A stretch of DNA of 5,741 nt from NCBI GenBank assembly GCA_017444505.1, contig JAFSWK010000111.1, forward strand, positions 1 through 5,741, given 5' to 3'. Position 1 is the first letter of the stretch. Every line of letters starts with the position of its first letter. The notes beneath the pieces were generated by a model, which searched no databases, was not told where the DNA came from, and saw nothing but the letters and a program-made list of their open reading frames with translations. The DNA comes from Rhodocyclaceae bacterium (GTDB lineage: Bacteria; Pseudomonadota; Gammaproteobacteria; Burkholderiales; Rhodocyclaceae). This document shows, piece after piece, positions 1 through 5,352 of the stretch. Made by a program: the position numbers and the translations under genes.

Positions 1-450
1 GCCGATAAGATCGGGGTCAATTCGCACGGCAGTCTGGATGCGGGAATGGAAACGGTTGGACAGGTCTTCGCGGATTTTCGCGAGCGTGGCGTCATCGAGC
101 GGGAAAGCCGAAGCGACTTCCGCCACCAGCACGCCTTCTTCCTTGTCTTTCAGGGCAAGGAAAAGATCGCGGATTTCCGGCAGCAGGGAAAGGCGGTCGT
201 TTTCGGCCAGCAGATGGACGAAATTGGCCTGCTCTTCCGTAACGTCCTGCCCCGCCACCTCAATGACAAAGCGCGCGAGACGATCACGCGCAAGCGCCGG
301 ATCGTGGATGCCGCTCACAACCCGCTCATCCGCCGCGATAACGGCCAGACGGGCGAGCACATCCGCCCATGCACCCAGCGAACCGCCCGCGCGGGCAAGC
401 TCAAAGGCGGCATCGGCATAGGGACGGGCGACGGTGACGTTTTCAGCCAT
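1..450 (-). CDS. atpH: ATP synthase F1 delta subunit, 3' end missing
   Basis: This is the delta subunit (OSCP homologue), which sits on top of F1 and ties the alpha3beta3 head to the b-subunit stalk. The open frame reads 150 codons from ATG at 450-448 to the window edge without a stop. It begins MAENVTVARPYADAAFELA, which has the family's N-terminal 'ARPYA.A.F.LA' signature. A helical N-terminal domain follows, then the stretch 'FVHLLAENDRLSLLPEI' near residues 80-96, typical of the end of that domain. The C-terminal domain with 'LSNRF' has begun when the sequence stops. Family members are about 175-180 residues, so roughly 27 residues are missing. The start lies four bases after the atpF stop, with an AGGAA element inside the end of atpF, so translation is probably coupled. 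Identity rests on the signature and on operon position. Confidence 0.95.
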   Translation of the reverse strand, partial: MAENVTVARPYADAAFELARAGGSLGAWADVLARLAVIAADERVVSGIHDPALARDRLARFVIEVAGQDVTEEQANFVHLLAENDRLSLLPEIRDLFLALKDKEEGVLVAEVASAFPLDDATLAKIREDLSNRFHSRIQTAVRIDPDLIG

Positions 451-454
451 GGCT

Positions 455-925
455 TCACAATTCCTGTTTCAGATTCGCCAGCAGTTCTTTGTGGTTGTCG
501 GCGTTGATTTCCCGGCGCAGAATTTTTTCTGCGCCCACCACCGCCAGCACCGCCACCTGTTCGCGCAGGCTGTCCTTGGCGTGCTGCATGGCTACACCGG
601 CCTCCTTCTCTGCCGCTTCGCGGGCAGCGGCCACGATGCGGGCGGCTTCGGCGCGCGCTTCATCAAGCAGCCCGGTCGCCTGGCGTTCCGCAGCCGAGCG
701 CATGTCGCCCGCAGATTCGCGCGCCTGACGAAGCTCGTCCATGGCGCGTTTTTCGGCCAGCGACAAATCCGCTTTCGCCTTGTCGGCGGCGGCCAGCCCT
801 TCCTGAATTTTCTGGGCGCGTTCGTCCAGTGCGCGGGTAATCGGCGGCCACACAAACTTCATGGTGAACCACGCGAGCACCGCAAACACCGCGATCTGCC
901 CAACCAAGGTTGCGTTCAGATTCAC
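455..925 (-). CDS. atpF: ATP synthase F0 subunit b
   Basis: Subunit b is the peripheral stalk: an N-terminal membrane anchor and a long cytoplasmic helix that dimerises and holds F1 delta. The product is 156 residues, the same length as the E. coli protein. It opens MNLNATLVGQ, which closely matches the E. coli N-terminus. A hydrophobic segment spans about residues 5-25, followed by the conserved 'FVWPPI' at 24-29 and Arg36. The rest is an alanine- and charge-rich helix with coiled-coil character, ending 'HKELLANLKQEL'. The start codon is GTG (925-923). It is preceded by a strong Shine-Dalgarno sequence, AGGGGGTGAT, at good spacing, and no ATG fits better. A 44-base gap separates it from atpE. 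It belongs to the leftward atp operon. Confidence 0.97.
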   Translation of the reverse strand: MNLNATLVGQIAVFAVLAWFTMKFVWPPITRALDERAQKIQEGLAAADKAKADLSLAEKRAMDELRQARESAGDMRSAAERQATGLLDEARAEAARIVAAAREAAEKEAGVAMQHAKDSLREQVAVLAVVGAEKILRREINADNHKELLANLKQEL

Positions 926-969
926 AGTATCACCCCCTGTCGGTCACGGTTGCGCTACCGAGGGGCGGC

Positions 970-1221
970 TTACTGCACAAGCTGGAACGGGTTGGCGGTA
1001 GCGAACCACAGCGCGATACCGGTACCGATAATGAACGCAGCGTCAATCAGACCGGCCAGCAGGAACATCCGCGTTTGCAGTTGACCCATCAGCTCAGGCT
1101 GGCGGGCAGAGGCTTCCAGGAATTTGGAACCCATGATGCCGATACCGATACAAGCGCCGATGGCACCCAGACCAATAATCAGACCGGCGGCCAGAGCAAC
1201 AAAACCAAGAACGTGTTCCAT
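970..1221 (-). CDS. atpE: ATP synthase F0 subunit c (proteolipid)
   Basis: Subunit c forms the rotor ring that carries protons across the membrane. The protein is 83 residues with two transmembrane helices, about 5-30 and 52-78. A glycine-rich first helix contains 'GLGAIGACIGIGIMG'. The polar loop has the invariant Arg40-Gln41-Pro42. The proton-carrying carboxylate is Asp60 in 'LAGLIDAAF'. Aspartate instead of glutamate, with no sodium-type residue pattern apparent, suggests a proton-driven enzyme. The frame is open for 17 more codons upstream, but I chose ATG 1221-1219. It has AAGGAG five bases before it, and the protein then has normal family length, whereas the longer version would add an atypical tail. 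The spacing to atpB is 51 bases (see the leader entry). Confidence 0.97.
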   Translation of the reverse strand: MEHVLGFVALAAGLIIGLGAIGACIGIGIMGSKFLEASARQPELMGQLQTRMFLLAGLIDAAFIIGTGIALWFATANPFQLVQ

Positions 1222-1272
1222 GATGACTCCTTGAGAGGTTGGGTTAAAAGTAAAAGTGAAACAAACGAACAA
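1222..1272 (-). promoter_or_regulatory. U-rich atpB-atpE intercistronic leader, possible translational enhancer
   Basis: Read on the minus strand, the 51 bases between the atpB stop and the atpE start open with a 29-base stretch in which 18 bases are T, including runs TTT, TTT, TTTT and TTTT. The strong Shine-Dalgarno AAGGAG follows. In E. coli, a U-rich segment upstream of atpE is a well-known translational enhancer that helps make c in excess over the other F0 subunits. Position and composition match, and a similar role here is inferred. No promoter or terminator is evident in this gap. Confidence 0.5.
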
Positions 1273-2121
1273 TCAGTGGCTGTCATGCGCCTGGCCGATA
1301 TAGACCAGCGTCAGCATCATGAAGATGAAAGCCTGCAAGGTAATAATCAGGATGTGGAAAATCGCCCACACAGAACCAGCAATCACGTGCCCGACAAAGC
1401 CCAGCATGGTTGCCGTGCCGCCGAGCATCGCAATCAGGATGAAGATCAGTTCGCCGGCATACATGTTGCCGAAAAGTCGCATCCCGAGCGAGACCGTTTT
1501 CGCCAGAAACTCCACCATCTGCATGGCGAAATTCACCGGCCACAGCAGCGGATGGCTGCCGAACGGGGCATTGAACAGTTCGTGCATCCAGCCCTGCACG
1601 CCCTTGATTTTGACGTTGTAGAACAGGCACAGCAGCAGCACGGCAATCGCCATGCCCAGCGTGATGTTGAGATCCGCCGTGGGCACCACGCGCTGATAGG
1701 CGTGATGCGGGTCACCGCCGGCGGCAGAATAGATGTTTTCCCAGATGACCGGCAGCAAATCCACCGGCAGCAAATCCATCGCGTTCATGAAGAAAATCCA
1801 CACAAACACGGTCAGCGCCAGCGGTGCCACAAGGCGGCGGGATTCTTCGCTATGGACAATGCCCTTGGCCTGGTCGGCCACCATTTCGACGAGCATTTCC
1901 ACCGCACACTGAAAACGACCCGGCACACCGGCAGTCGCTTTGCTGGCCGCGCGCCAGAGCAAGAAGACAGCCAGCGCCCCCAGCACAATCGACCAGAACA
2001 TCGAGTCGAGGTTGATGATGCCCCAGTCCACCACAACCTGCTGGCGCTCGCCGCTGGTATTGAGGTGCGTCAAGTGGTGAACGACATACTCAGAGGCGGT
2101 TTGCGTGTGTTCCGTAGCCAT
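1273..2121 (-). CDS. atpB: ATP synthase F0 subunit a
   Basis: Subunit a is the stator channel protein that provides the proton half-channels beside the c ring. The product is 282 residues, slightly longer than the 271 of E. coli, with five to six hydrophobic helices. Landmarks are 'MDLLPVDLLP' at 115-124 and the signature 'SLGMRLFGNMYAGEL' at 211-225, with the essential arginine at Arg215 and Glu224 in the channel. The C-terminal helix has 'LQAFIFMMLTLVYI' with Gln263. All expected polar residues are present. The start is ATG 2121-2119, six bases after the atpI stop. Only a poor Shine-Dalgarno (GAGAA, distant) precedes it, so coupling to atpI translation is likely. A 15-base tandem repeat codes for DLLPV twice, but this is a conserved family sequence. 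Confidence 0.97.
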   Translation of the reverse strand: MATEHTQTASEYVVHHLTHLNTSGERQQVVVDWGIINLDSMFWSIVLGALAVFLLWRAASKATAGVPGRFQCAVEMLVEMVADQAKGIVHSEESRRLVAPLALTVFVWIFFMNAMDLLPVDLLPVIWENIYSAAGGDPHHAYQRVVPTADLNITLGMAIAVLLLCLFYNVKIKGVQGWMHELFNAPFGSHPLLWPVNFAMQMVEFLAKTVSLGMRLFGNMYAGELIFILIAMLGGTATMLGFVGHVIAGSVWAIFHILIITLQAFIFMMLTLVYIGQAHDSH

Positions 2122-2127
2122 GGCGTA

Positions 2128-2553
2128 TCAGGTTCTCGTCAAAAGTCCTAAAAAATTTGCCTGCAAGGCAAACAACAAACCAGTCAGCGCGCCACCTGCA
2201 TGAGGTGAAGGCATCAGCCGCCAGAACAGAACCAGCAAGGCCGTCACTACCATCAGTTTGAGCAGTTCGCCCATCACGAACACTGCCACCGAAGGATGCG
2301 CCATCTGGCGCAACGTCCATGCAAAAAGTCCGTTCGGCAACACACATGCCAGACCGGCCAAGCCGGCGGACAGCGCTGCCGCGCCTCCTGCCACCACACC
2401 GGCCAGCAGTACCGCGATTGCCGTAGCCACACATTGCAACAAAACCGGCTTGAGCATGACAGGCAACCGCGCGCGCCGCGCTGACGACAAGACAGCCGGG
2501 ATGCTATTGGCTATGGGCGGCAAAGTCAAACGATTGGCGGCACTTTCACGCAT
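2128..2553 (-). CDS. atpI: ATP synthase accessory protein AtpI
   Basis: AtpI is a small membrane protein encoded first in many atp operons. It is thought to assist c-ring assembly and possibly Mg2+ supply, and it is not part of the final enzyme. From ATG 2553-2551 the product is 141 residues with four predicted membrane helices, about 37-54, 57-77, 87-110 and 120-137. 'PNGLFAW' ends the second helix, and the family's 'GE..K' motif appears as GELLK at 95-99. The start is uncertain. The frame is open further upstream (an ATG at 2595 has its GGG too close), and an internal ATG at 2457 would remove the hydrophilic N-terminus. None has a good Shine-Dalgarno. I prefer 2553 because the upstream extension is Arg-rich, overlaps the rpoH terminator and looks non-coding. 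Its stop lies six bases before atpB. Confidence 0.85.
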   Translation of the reverse strand: MRESAANRLTLPPIANSIPAVLSSARRARLPVMLKPVLLQCVATAIAVLLAGVVAGGAAALSAGLAGLACVLPNGLFAWTLRQMAHPSVAVFVMGELLKLMVVTALLVLFWRLMPSPHAGGALTGLLFALQANFLGLLTRT

Positions 2554-2583
2554 ATTCTTACAAATTCTTTTCACAATGTAACA
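2554..2583 (-). promoter_or_regulatory. Weak candidate atp operon promoter (extended -10)
   Basis: The stretch between the rpoH terminator and atpI must hold the atp promoter if the terminator is efficient. On the minus strand there is TG-T-TACATT (2583-2575), an extended -10 with 4 of 6 hexamer matches. It would place the start of transcription near 2568 and give a leader of only about 15 bases. No convincing -35 sits 17 bases upstream. This is a guess from sequence. A second possibility, TTACAT with a 16-base spacer to AAGAAT, is no better. Confidence 0.25.
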
Positions 2584-2622
2584 CACACGTTTCATCCCTT
2601 GCCGCCCGCGCCATGCCGCAAC

Positions 2623-2664
2623 AAAAACAATGCGCCGCCAGAAACTCCGGCGACGCATTGTTTT
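2623..2664 (-). terminator. Rho-independent terminator of rpoH
   Basis: A 16-base inverted repeat (2624-2639 with 2649-2664) has a 9-base loop. Read on the minus strand, the single imperfect position becomes a G-U pair and the stem runs out into TTTTT (2627-2623). It lies 40 bases beyond the rpoH stop, so it should separate rpoH transcription from the atp operon. On the plus strand the same position would be a C-A mismatch, which also favours leftward use. Confidence 0.85.
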
Positions 2665-2703
2665 GTCAACAAACTTTCGCGCGACGCAGCCGCGCCGCGC
2701 ACA

Positions 2704-3573
2704 TCACGCCAGCGCCGTGCGCATCTTTTGCAGCGCCTTTTGTTCAATCTGGCGGATGCGCTCGGCGGAAACGCCGTATTCCGCAGCCAGTTCCTGCAAG
2801 GTGGCCGGTGCGCCGTCTTCCTCATGCAGCCAGCGGCGGCGCACAATCTCGCGGCTGCGCGCATCCAGCGCCGCCAGTGCCGTGCTCAAACCATGCTGCT
2901 GCAAATGCGCGCGTTCGCGCCGTTCCAGCGCCTGCACCGGATCCGCCTCGGCATCGGCCAGCCACGCGATAGGCGCAGTATGAGCGGAATCTTCGTCATC
3001 CACCTCACCTTCCAGCGCCAGGTCGCGCCCGGAGAGGCGCGTTTCCATTTCCACCACCTCTTCGGGCTTGACGCCCAGCGTGCGCGCCACTTCCTGCACC
3101 GCCTCGGGCGAGAGCGTGGTGGCCTCTTTTTTCAGGCTGCGCAGGTTAAAAAACAGCGTGCGCTGCGCCTTGGTCGTGGCGATTTTCACCAAGCGCCAGT
3201 TTTTGATGATGAATTCGTGAATCTCGGCCTTAATCCAGTGCACCGCAAACGACACCAGGCGCACGCCGCGCGCCGGGTCAAAGCGTTTCACCGCCTTCAT
3301 CAGGCCGATGTTGCCTTCCTGAATCAAATCTGCGTGCGGCAGGCCGTAGCCCAGATAGCCACGGGCGATTGCCACCACCACGCGCAGGTGCGACATCACC
3401 AGCGTGCGCGCCGCCTCCACATCGTCTTCCTCGCGCAAGCGGCGCGCCAGCGCCTGCTCTTCGGCAGCGGAGAGCATCGGGATGCGGTTGACCGCGCGGA
3501 TATATTGATCAAGGCTTCCTGCCGCGCCCGCTGCGGGCAACATCGGCATGGAAGGAACCAGAGCGTGGGACAT
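2704..3573 (-). CDS. rpoH: Heat-shock sigma factor sigma-32 (RpoH)
   Basis: RpoH directs RNA polymerase to heat-shock promoters for chaperones and proteases. The 289-residue product is close to E. coli's 284. A region 1.2-like segment is 'LDQYIRAVNRIPMLSAAEE' at 21-39. Region 2 (about 53-130) contains 'DLIQEGNIGLMKAVKRFDP' and the -10 recognition part 'SFAVHWIKAEIHEFI'. The diagnostic RpoH box is QRTLFFNLR at 137-145, which separates it from RpoD, RpoS and flagellar sigmas. Region 4.2 has the helix-turn-helix 'TLQELAAEYGVSAERIRQIEQKAL' at 258-281. I chose ATG 3573-3571 because it has AAGGAGG upstream. An in-frame ATG at 3597 would add eight residues, but its codons contain that Shine-Dalgarno. 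It has its own promoter with an HrcA operator and its own terminator. Codon use is strongly GC3-rich. Confidence 0.96.
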   Translation of the reverse strand: MSHALVPSMPMLPAAGAAGSLDQYIRAVNRIPMLSAAEEQALARRLREEDDVEAARTLVMSHLRVVVAIARGYLGYGLPHADLIQEGNIGLMKAVKRFDPARGVRLVSFAVHWIKAEIHEFIIKNWRLVKIATTKAQRTLFFNLRSLKKEATTLSPEAVQEVARTLGVKPEEVVEMETRLSGRDLALEGEVDDEDSAHTAPIAWLADAEADPVQALERRERAHLQQHGLSTALAALDARSREIVRRRWLHEEDGAPATLQELAAEYGVSAERIRQIEQKALQKMRTALA

Positions 3574-3612
3574 GCTTGTACAACCTCCTTGCGCCATCCT
3601 TTCGCGAATGGC
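3574..3612 (-). promoter_or_regulatory. rpoH 5' leader with strong RBS and small hairpin
   Basis: If transcription starts near 3612, the leader is about 39 bases. It begins with a possible stem GCCAT/ATGGC around a 10-base loop (about 3593-3612). The Shine-Dalgarno AAGGAGG follows, then the 8-base palindrome TTGTACAA, ten bases before ATG 3573. GGAGG could also pair with CCTTC near codons 7-8. In E. coli, rpoH mRNA structure acts as a thermosensor. Here the possible pairing is short, and any thermosensing is only a guess. Confidence 0.4.
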
Positions 3613-3618
3613 CGACTA

Positions 3619-3647
3619 ATTCTATCAACTTTTAGCACTCCTCACAA
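3619..3647 (-). promoter_or_regulatory. Sigma-70 promoter of rpoH
   Basis: On the minus strand, -35 TTGTGA (3647-3642) and -10 TAGAAT (3624-3619) are separated by exactly 17 bases. TG one base before the -10 makes it an extended -10. The predicted start is near 3612, upstream of the chosen ATG and its RBS. The -35 hexamer lies in the spacer of the CIRCE element and the downstream CIRCE arm fills much of the promoter spacer. A bound HrcA dimer would therefore directly block polymerase. The match and geometry are seen in the sequence; activity is inferred. Confidence 0.8.
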
Positions 3648-3658
3648 GAGAGTGCTAA
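3632..3658. promoter_or_regulatory. CIRCE element, HrcA operator
   Basis: The sequence is a perfect match to the CIRCE consensus: TTAGCACTC, nine bases, GAGTGCTAA, with both 9-base arms intact. CIRCE is bound by the repressor HrcA, which loses activity on heat shock and depends on GroEL for folding. The element usually lies ahead of groESL, dnaK or hrcA. Here it overlaps the rpoH promoter, and the only other nearby gene is the divergent porin, whose start is 226 bases away. Regulation of rpoH by HrcA is the straightforward inference. Confidence 0.95.
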
Positions 3659-3776
3659 CGCACCTGTCCCTCTTCTTTCCCCGTGCCGGTTTTTCCGCTC
3701 GCCCGTGTCATCGCCGCCCCCTGTTGTTCGTCCGCAACACAAAACCCGCGCGCCTGCGCCGCACAGCAATTTTCAG

Positions 3777-3806
3777 TTGCGTGACAAGGTGCGCGTTTTG
3801 CACAAT
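3777..3806 (+). promoter_or_regulatory. Weak candidate porin promoter
   Basis: TTGCGT (3777-3782) and CACAAT (3801-3806) lie 18 bases apart on the plus strand, with 3 of 6 and 4 of 6 consensus matches. Transcription would begin near 3813, leaving a leader of about 70 bases. The match is weak for what should be a highly expressed gene, so an activator or another promoter is possible. The rest of 3659-3776 is GC-rich, shows only short imperfect repeats such as TGTTG-N8-CAACA, and contains no gene I can support. Confidence 0.3.
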
Positions 3807-3816
3807 GCGGGCAACT

Positions 3817-3853
3817 TCTCAATTGAGAGGTAAGTCGGATCGGCGAACCGCCG
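3817..3853 (+). repeat. Porin leader palindrome and hairpin
   Basis: A perfect 12-base palindrome TCTCAATTGAGA (3817-3828) is followed by a short hairpin, CGGCG-AAC-CGCCG (3841-3853). Both are upstream of the RBS AGAGGAG (3869-3875) of the porin. The palindrome could be an operator or a symmetric 5' mRNA stem. The hairpin ends 15 bases before the RBS and does not mask it. The symmetry is observed; any function is unknown. Confidence 0.4.
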
Positions 3854-3883
3854 GTTTCACTTCAAACTAGAGGAGAATTTTTC

Positions 3884-4846
3884 ATGCAGAAGAAACTTAT
3901 CGCCCTGGCTGTCGCCGGCCTCGTGTCCGTCCCGGCCTTTGCTCAATCCAACGTCACCATCTATGGCCGTCTGGACGCTGGCCTGTTCAACCAGGATGAC
4001 GCTGCTGGTCACGCTGTTACCCGTGTGGATGCCAGCGGCTGGACCACTTCCCGTCTGGGCTTCAAAGGCGCGGAAAGCCTCGGCAACGGCCTGCAAGCCC
4101 TGTTCCAAGTCGAAACCACGCTGGTCAATGACGACGCTACCGGCCTGACCGGCACGGGTCGTGACACCTTCGTGGGTCTGGCTGGCGGCTTCGGTGCTGT
4201 CCTGCTGGGTCGTCTGTCCACCCCGGTCAACAGCTGGCTGGCCGACTTCGACCACGCTGATGGCGCGCCCAAGTTCAAAGTCACCAACGTTTCCGGCAGC
4301 AACGTCTTTGAAGACCGTGGCAACAACACCATCGCCTATGCCACCCCGAACATGGGCGGCTTCCAGGCCATCGCTTACTACAGCTTCAACCTGGCTGCTC
4401 CGGAAGTGTGGCCTTCCAGCTCTGAAGTCCGCGTTGGCGGTATCGGCCTGCGCTACACCGCTGGCGGTCTGGATGTGTTCTACTCCTACAACAACGCTGC
4501 CAAGGCTCTGGAACTGGATAACCACACCGGTGCCATCAGCTATGACTTCGGCGTTGCCAAGATCATGGGTGTCTACATGCACACCGGTGGCGATTCTTGG
4601 GGTGACAACGCTAAGCAGTACTCCGTGGGCGTGCAAGTGCCCGTCGGTGCTGGCGTGATCGCTGCGGGCTTTGGTCACGACCAAAACATCGGTGGCGCGC
4701 GTGACGTTGATCAGGACACCTGGTCCATCACCTACAAGCACAACCTGTCCAAGCGCACCTTCCTGTACGCTGGCTATCAGCGTCAAGACCCGGACGGCGG
4801 CATCGCCCGCGACACCTACGGCGTGGGCGTTGCGCACCAGTTCTGA
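3884..4846 (+). CDS. Gram-negative outer-membrane porin
   Basis: This is a general diffusion porin of the betaproteobacterial trimeric type (OmpC/Porin_4-like), predicted to form a 16-strand beta barrel passing small hydrophilic solutes. The 320-residue precursor has a clear signal peptide: MQKK, a hydrophobic core and 'VPAFA', with cleavage after Ala20. The mature protein starts QSNVTIYGRLDAGL, the family's first strand. 'SRLGFKGAESLGNGLQALFQVE' (56-77) and 'GFGAVLLGRLSTP' (102-114) are family landmarks, the latter leading into the constriction loop. Alternating aromatic/hydrophobic strands continue to the C-terminal 'YGVGVAHQF', whose terminal Phe is the BAM recognition signal. The RBS AGAGGAG sits eight bases before ATG. 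Arg is often CGT and Ala often GCT, unlike the CGC/GCG of rpoH, which suggests high expression. Specific solute preference cannot be told, so I give no symbol. Confidence 0.95.
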   Translation: MQKKLIALAVAGLVSVPAFAQSNVTIYGRLDAGLFNQDDAAGHAVTRVDASGWTTSRLGFKGAESLGNGLQALFQVETTLVNDDATGLTGTGRDTFVGLAGGFGAVLLGRLSTPVNSWLADFDHADGAPKFKVTNVSGSNVFEDRGNNTIAYATPNMGGFQAIAYYSFNLAAPEVWPSSSEVRVGGIGLRYTAGGLDVFYSYNNAAKALELDNHTGAISYDFGVAKIMGVYMHTGGDSWGDNAKQYSVGVQVPVGAGVIAAGFGHDQNIGGARDVDQDTWSITYKHNLSKRTFLYAGYQRQDPDGGIARDTYGVGVAHQF

Positions 4847-4868
4847 TTTTTCCCACGAAAAATCACAC

Positions 4869-4899
4869 AACGGGCGACCAGACGGTCGCCCGTTTTTTT
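4869..4899 (+). terminator. Rho-independent terminator of the porin gene
   Basis: An 11-base-pair perfect stem (4869-4879 with 4884-4894), rich in GC and closed by an AGAC tetraloop, runs into seven T residues (4893-4899). It begins 22 bases after the porin stop. It is a strong, classic terminator for a monocistronic porin mRNA. Confidence 0.95.
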
Positions 4900-4966
4900 G
4901 TTGACACGCTGCCCACCGCTTGATTCTCCTCGCCCTGCTCTCCCCCGCCCCACAAGGAATACCACG

Positions 4967-5301
4967 ATGACTGCCACCGCCACCATCCCTGCAAGCCGCG
5001 CTGGACGACATCGCCGTCATTGAGACGCATCTTGCCATTGTTGCGGACAAAACCCTCTACCCGATTGTCGACAAGACGCACAGCAGACCGCGAAACCGCA
5101 AGAACAGCTTGCCATTTGACGAAGCACGTCAGGCGCTGGCAAGCCACCATGCCCGGCTGACGAACATGGATAAGGCACGGCTGGATGACGATGAAAAAAG
5201 AGCTTGTCGACACGCGCAAGGCCGCGCTTCATGCGGCAATCGGGCACTACATCGCCTTGCAGGAACAAGCCTTGGGGGTTCCGTCTGACCCGCAAGAGTA
5301 G
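4967..5301 (+). pseudogene. Broken small gene, helical protein of unknown function (about 110 codons restored)
   Basis: I do not recognise this family. ATG 4967-4969 has a good RBS (AAGGA, eight bases upstream), but its frame stops after 18 codons. Coding-like peptides continue in shifting frames up to TAG 5299-5301. Four single-base corrections restore one frame: one C fewer at 4987-4989, one G more near 5078, one T fewer at 5115-5117 and one A fewer at 5194-5199. The result starts MTATATILQAALDDIAVIE and ends HYIALQEQALGVPSDPQE, 110 residues with no internal stop. It is cytoplasmic-looking, alanine- and charge-rich, and probably all helical. The observed 335 bases equal 333 plus the net two. 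TTGACA lies at 4901-4906, just after the porin terminator, but no good -10 follows. Either a decayed gene or local sequence errors would explain it. The last 36 codons from ATG 5191 are open but lack an RBS. Confidence 0.65.
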
Positions 5302-5310
5302 CGGCAGCAC

Positions 5311-5333
5311 AAAAAACCGCCTTGCGGCGGTTT
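5311..5333 (-). terminator. Rho-independent terminator of the HD-GYP gene
   Basis: An 8-base-pair stem, AAACCGCC (5314-5321) with GGCGGTTT (5326-5333), has a 4-base loop. On the minus strand it runs into six T residues (5316-5311). It lies 19 bases beyond the stop of the leftward gene. On the plus strand only three T follow the stem, so it would serve the convergent small gene less well. Confidence 0.85.
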
Positions 5334-5352
5334 CGCGGTGTTGTGGCGCAGG

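Noticed and set aside
1222..1272. A 17-residue N-terminal extension of atpE
   Set aside because: The frame is open, but subunit c is about 80 residues in this group. The ATG at 1221 has an ideal RBS and the segment is better explained as a U-rich leader.
1753..1785. A 15-base tandem repeat within atpB
   Set aside because: It encodes DLLPV-DLLPV, which matches the conserved 'DLLPxDLLP' motif of subunit a, so it is not a recent expansion.
910..2151. A 413-codon open frame on the plus strand
   Set aside because: It lies opposite atpB and atpE, whose minus-strand products carry all family residues. The antisense product is rich in His, Gln and Arg and looks like a by-product of GC-rich coding.
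2599..3870. A 423-codon open frame on the plus strand
   Set aside because: It is antisense to rpoH and runs through its terminator, CIRCE and promoter. It has no RBS and an Arg/His-rich composition.
4901..4929. A TTGACA -35-like box after the porin terminator
   Set aside because: The hexamer is perfect, but nothing resembling a -10 lies 16-18 bases downstream, so I do not annotate a promoter.
3857..5050. A 397-codon open frame on the minus strand
   Set aside because: It is antisense to the porin gene and crosses the porin terminator. The Val/Gly-rich product mirrors the porin's codons, and the plus strand has a signal peptide, RBS and terminator.
5191..5301. A 36-codon independent small gene
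   Set aside because: It is open, but it has no RBS and reads naturally as the C-terminal end of the broken 110-codon gene once one A is removed at 5194-5199.
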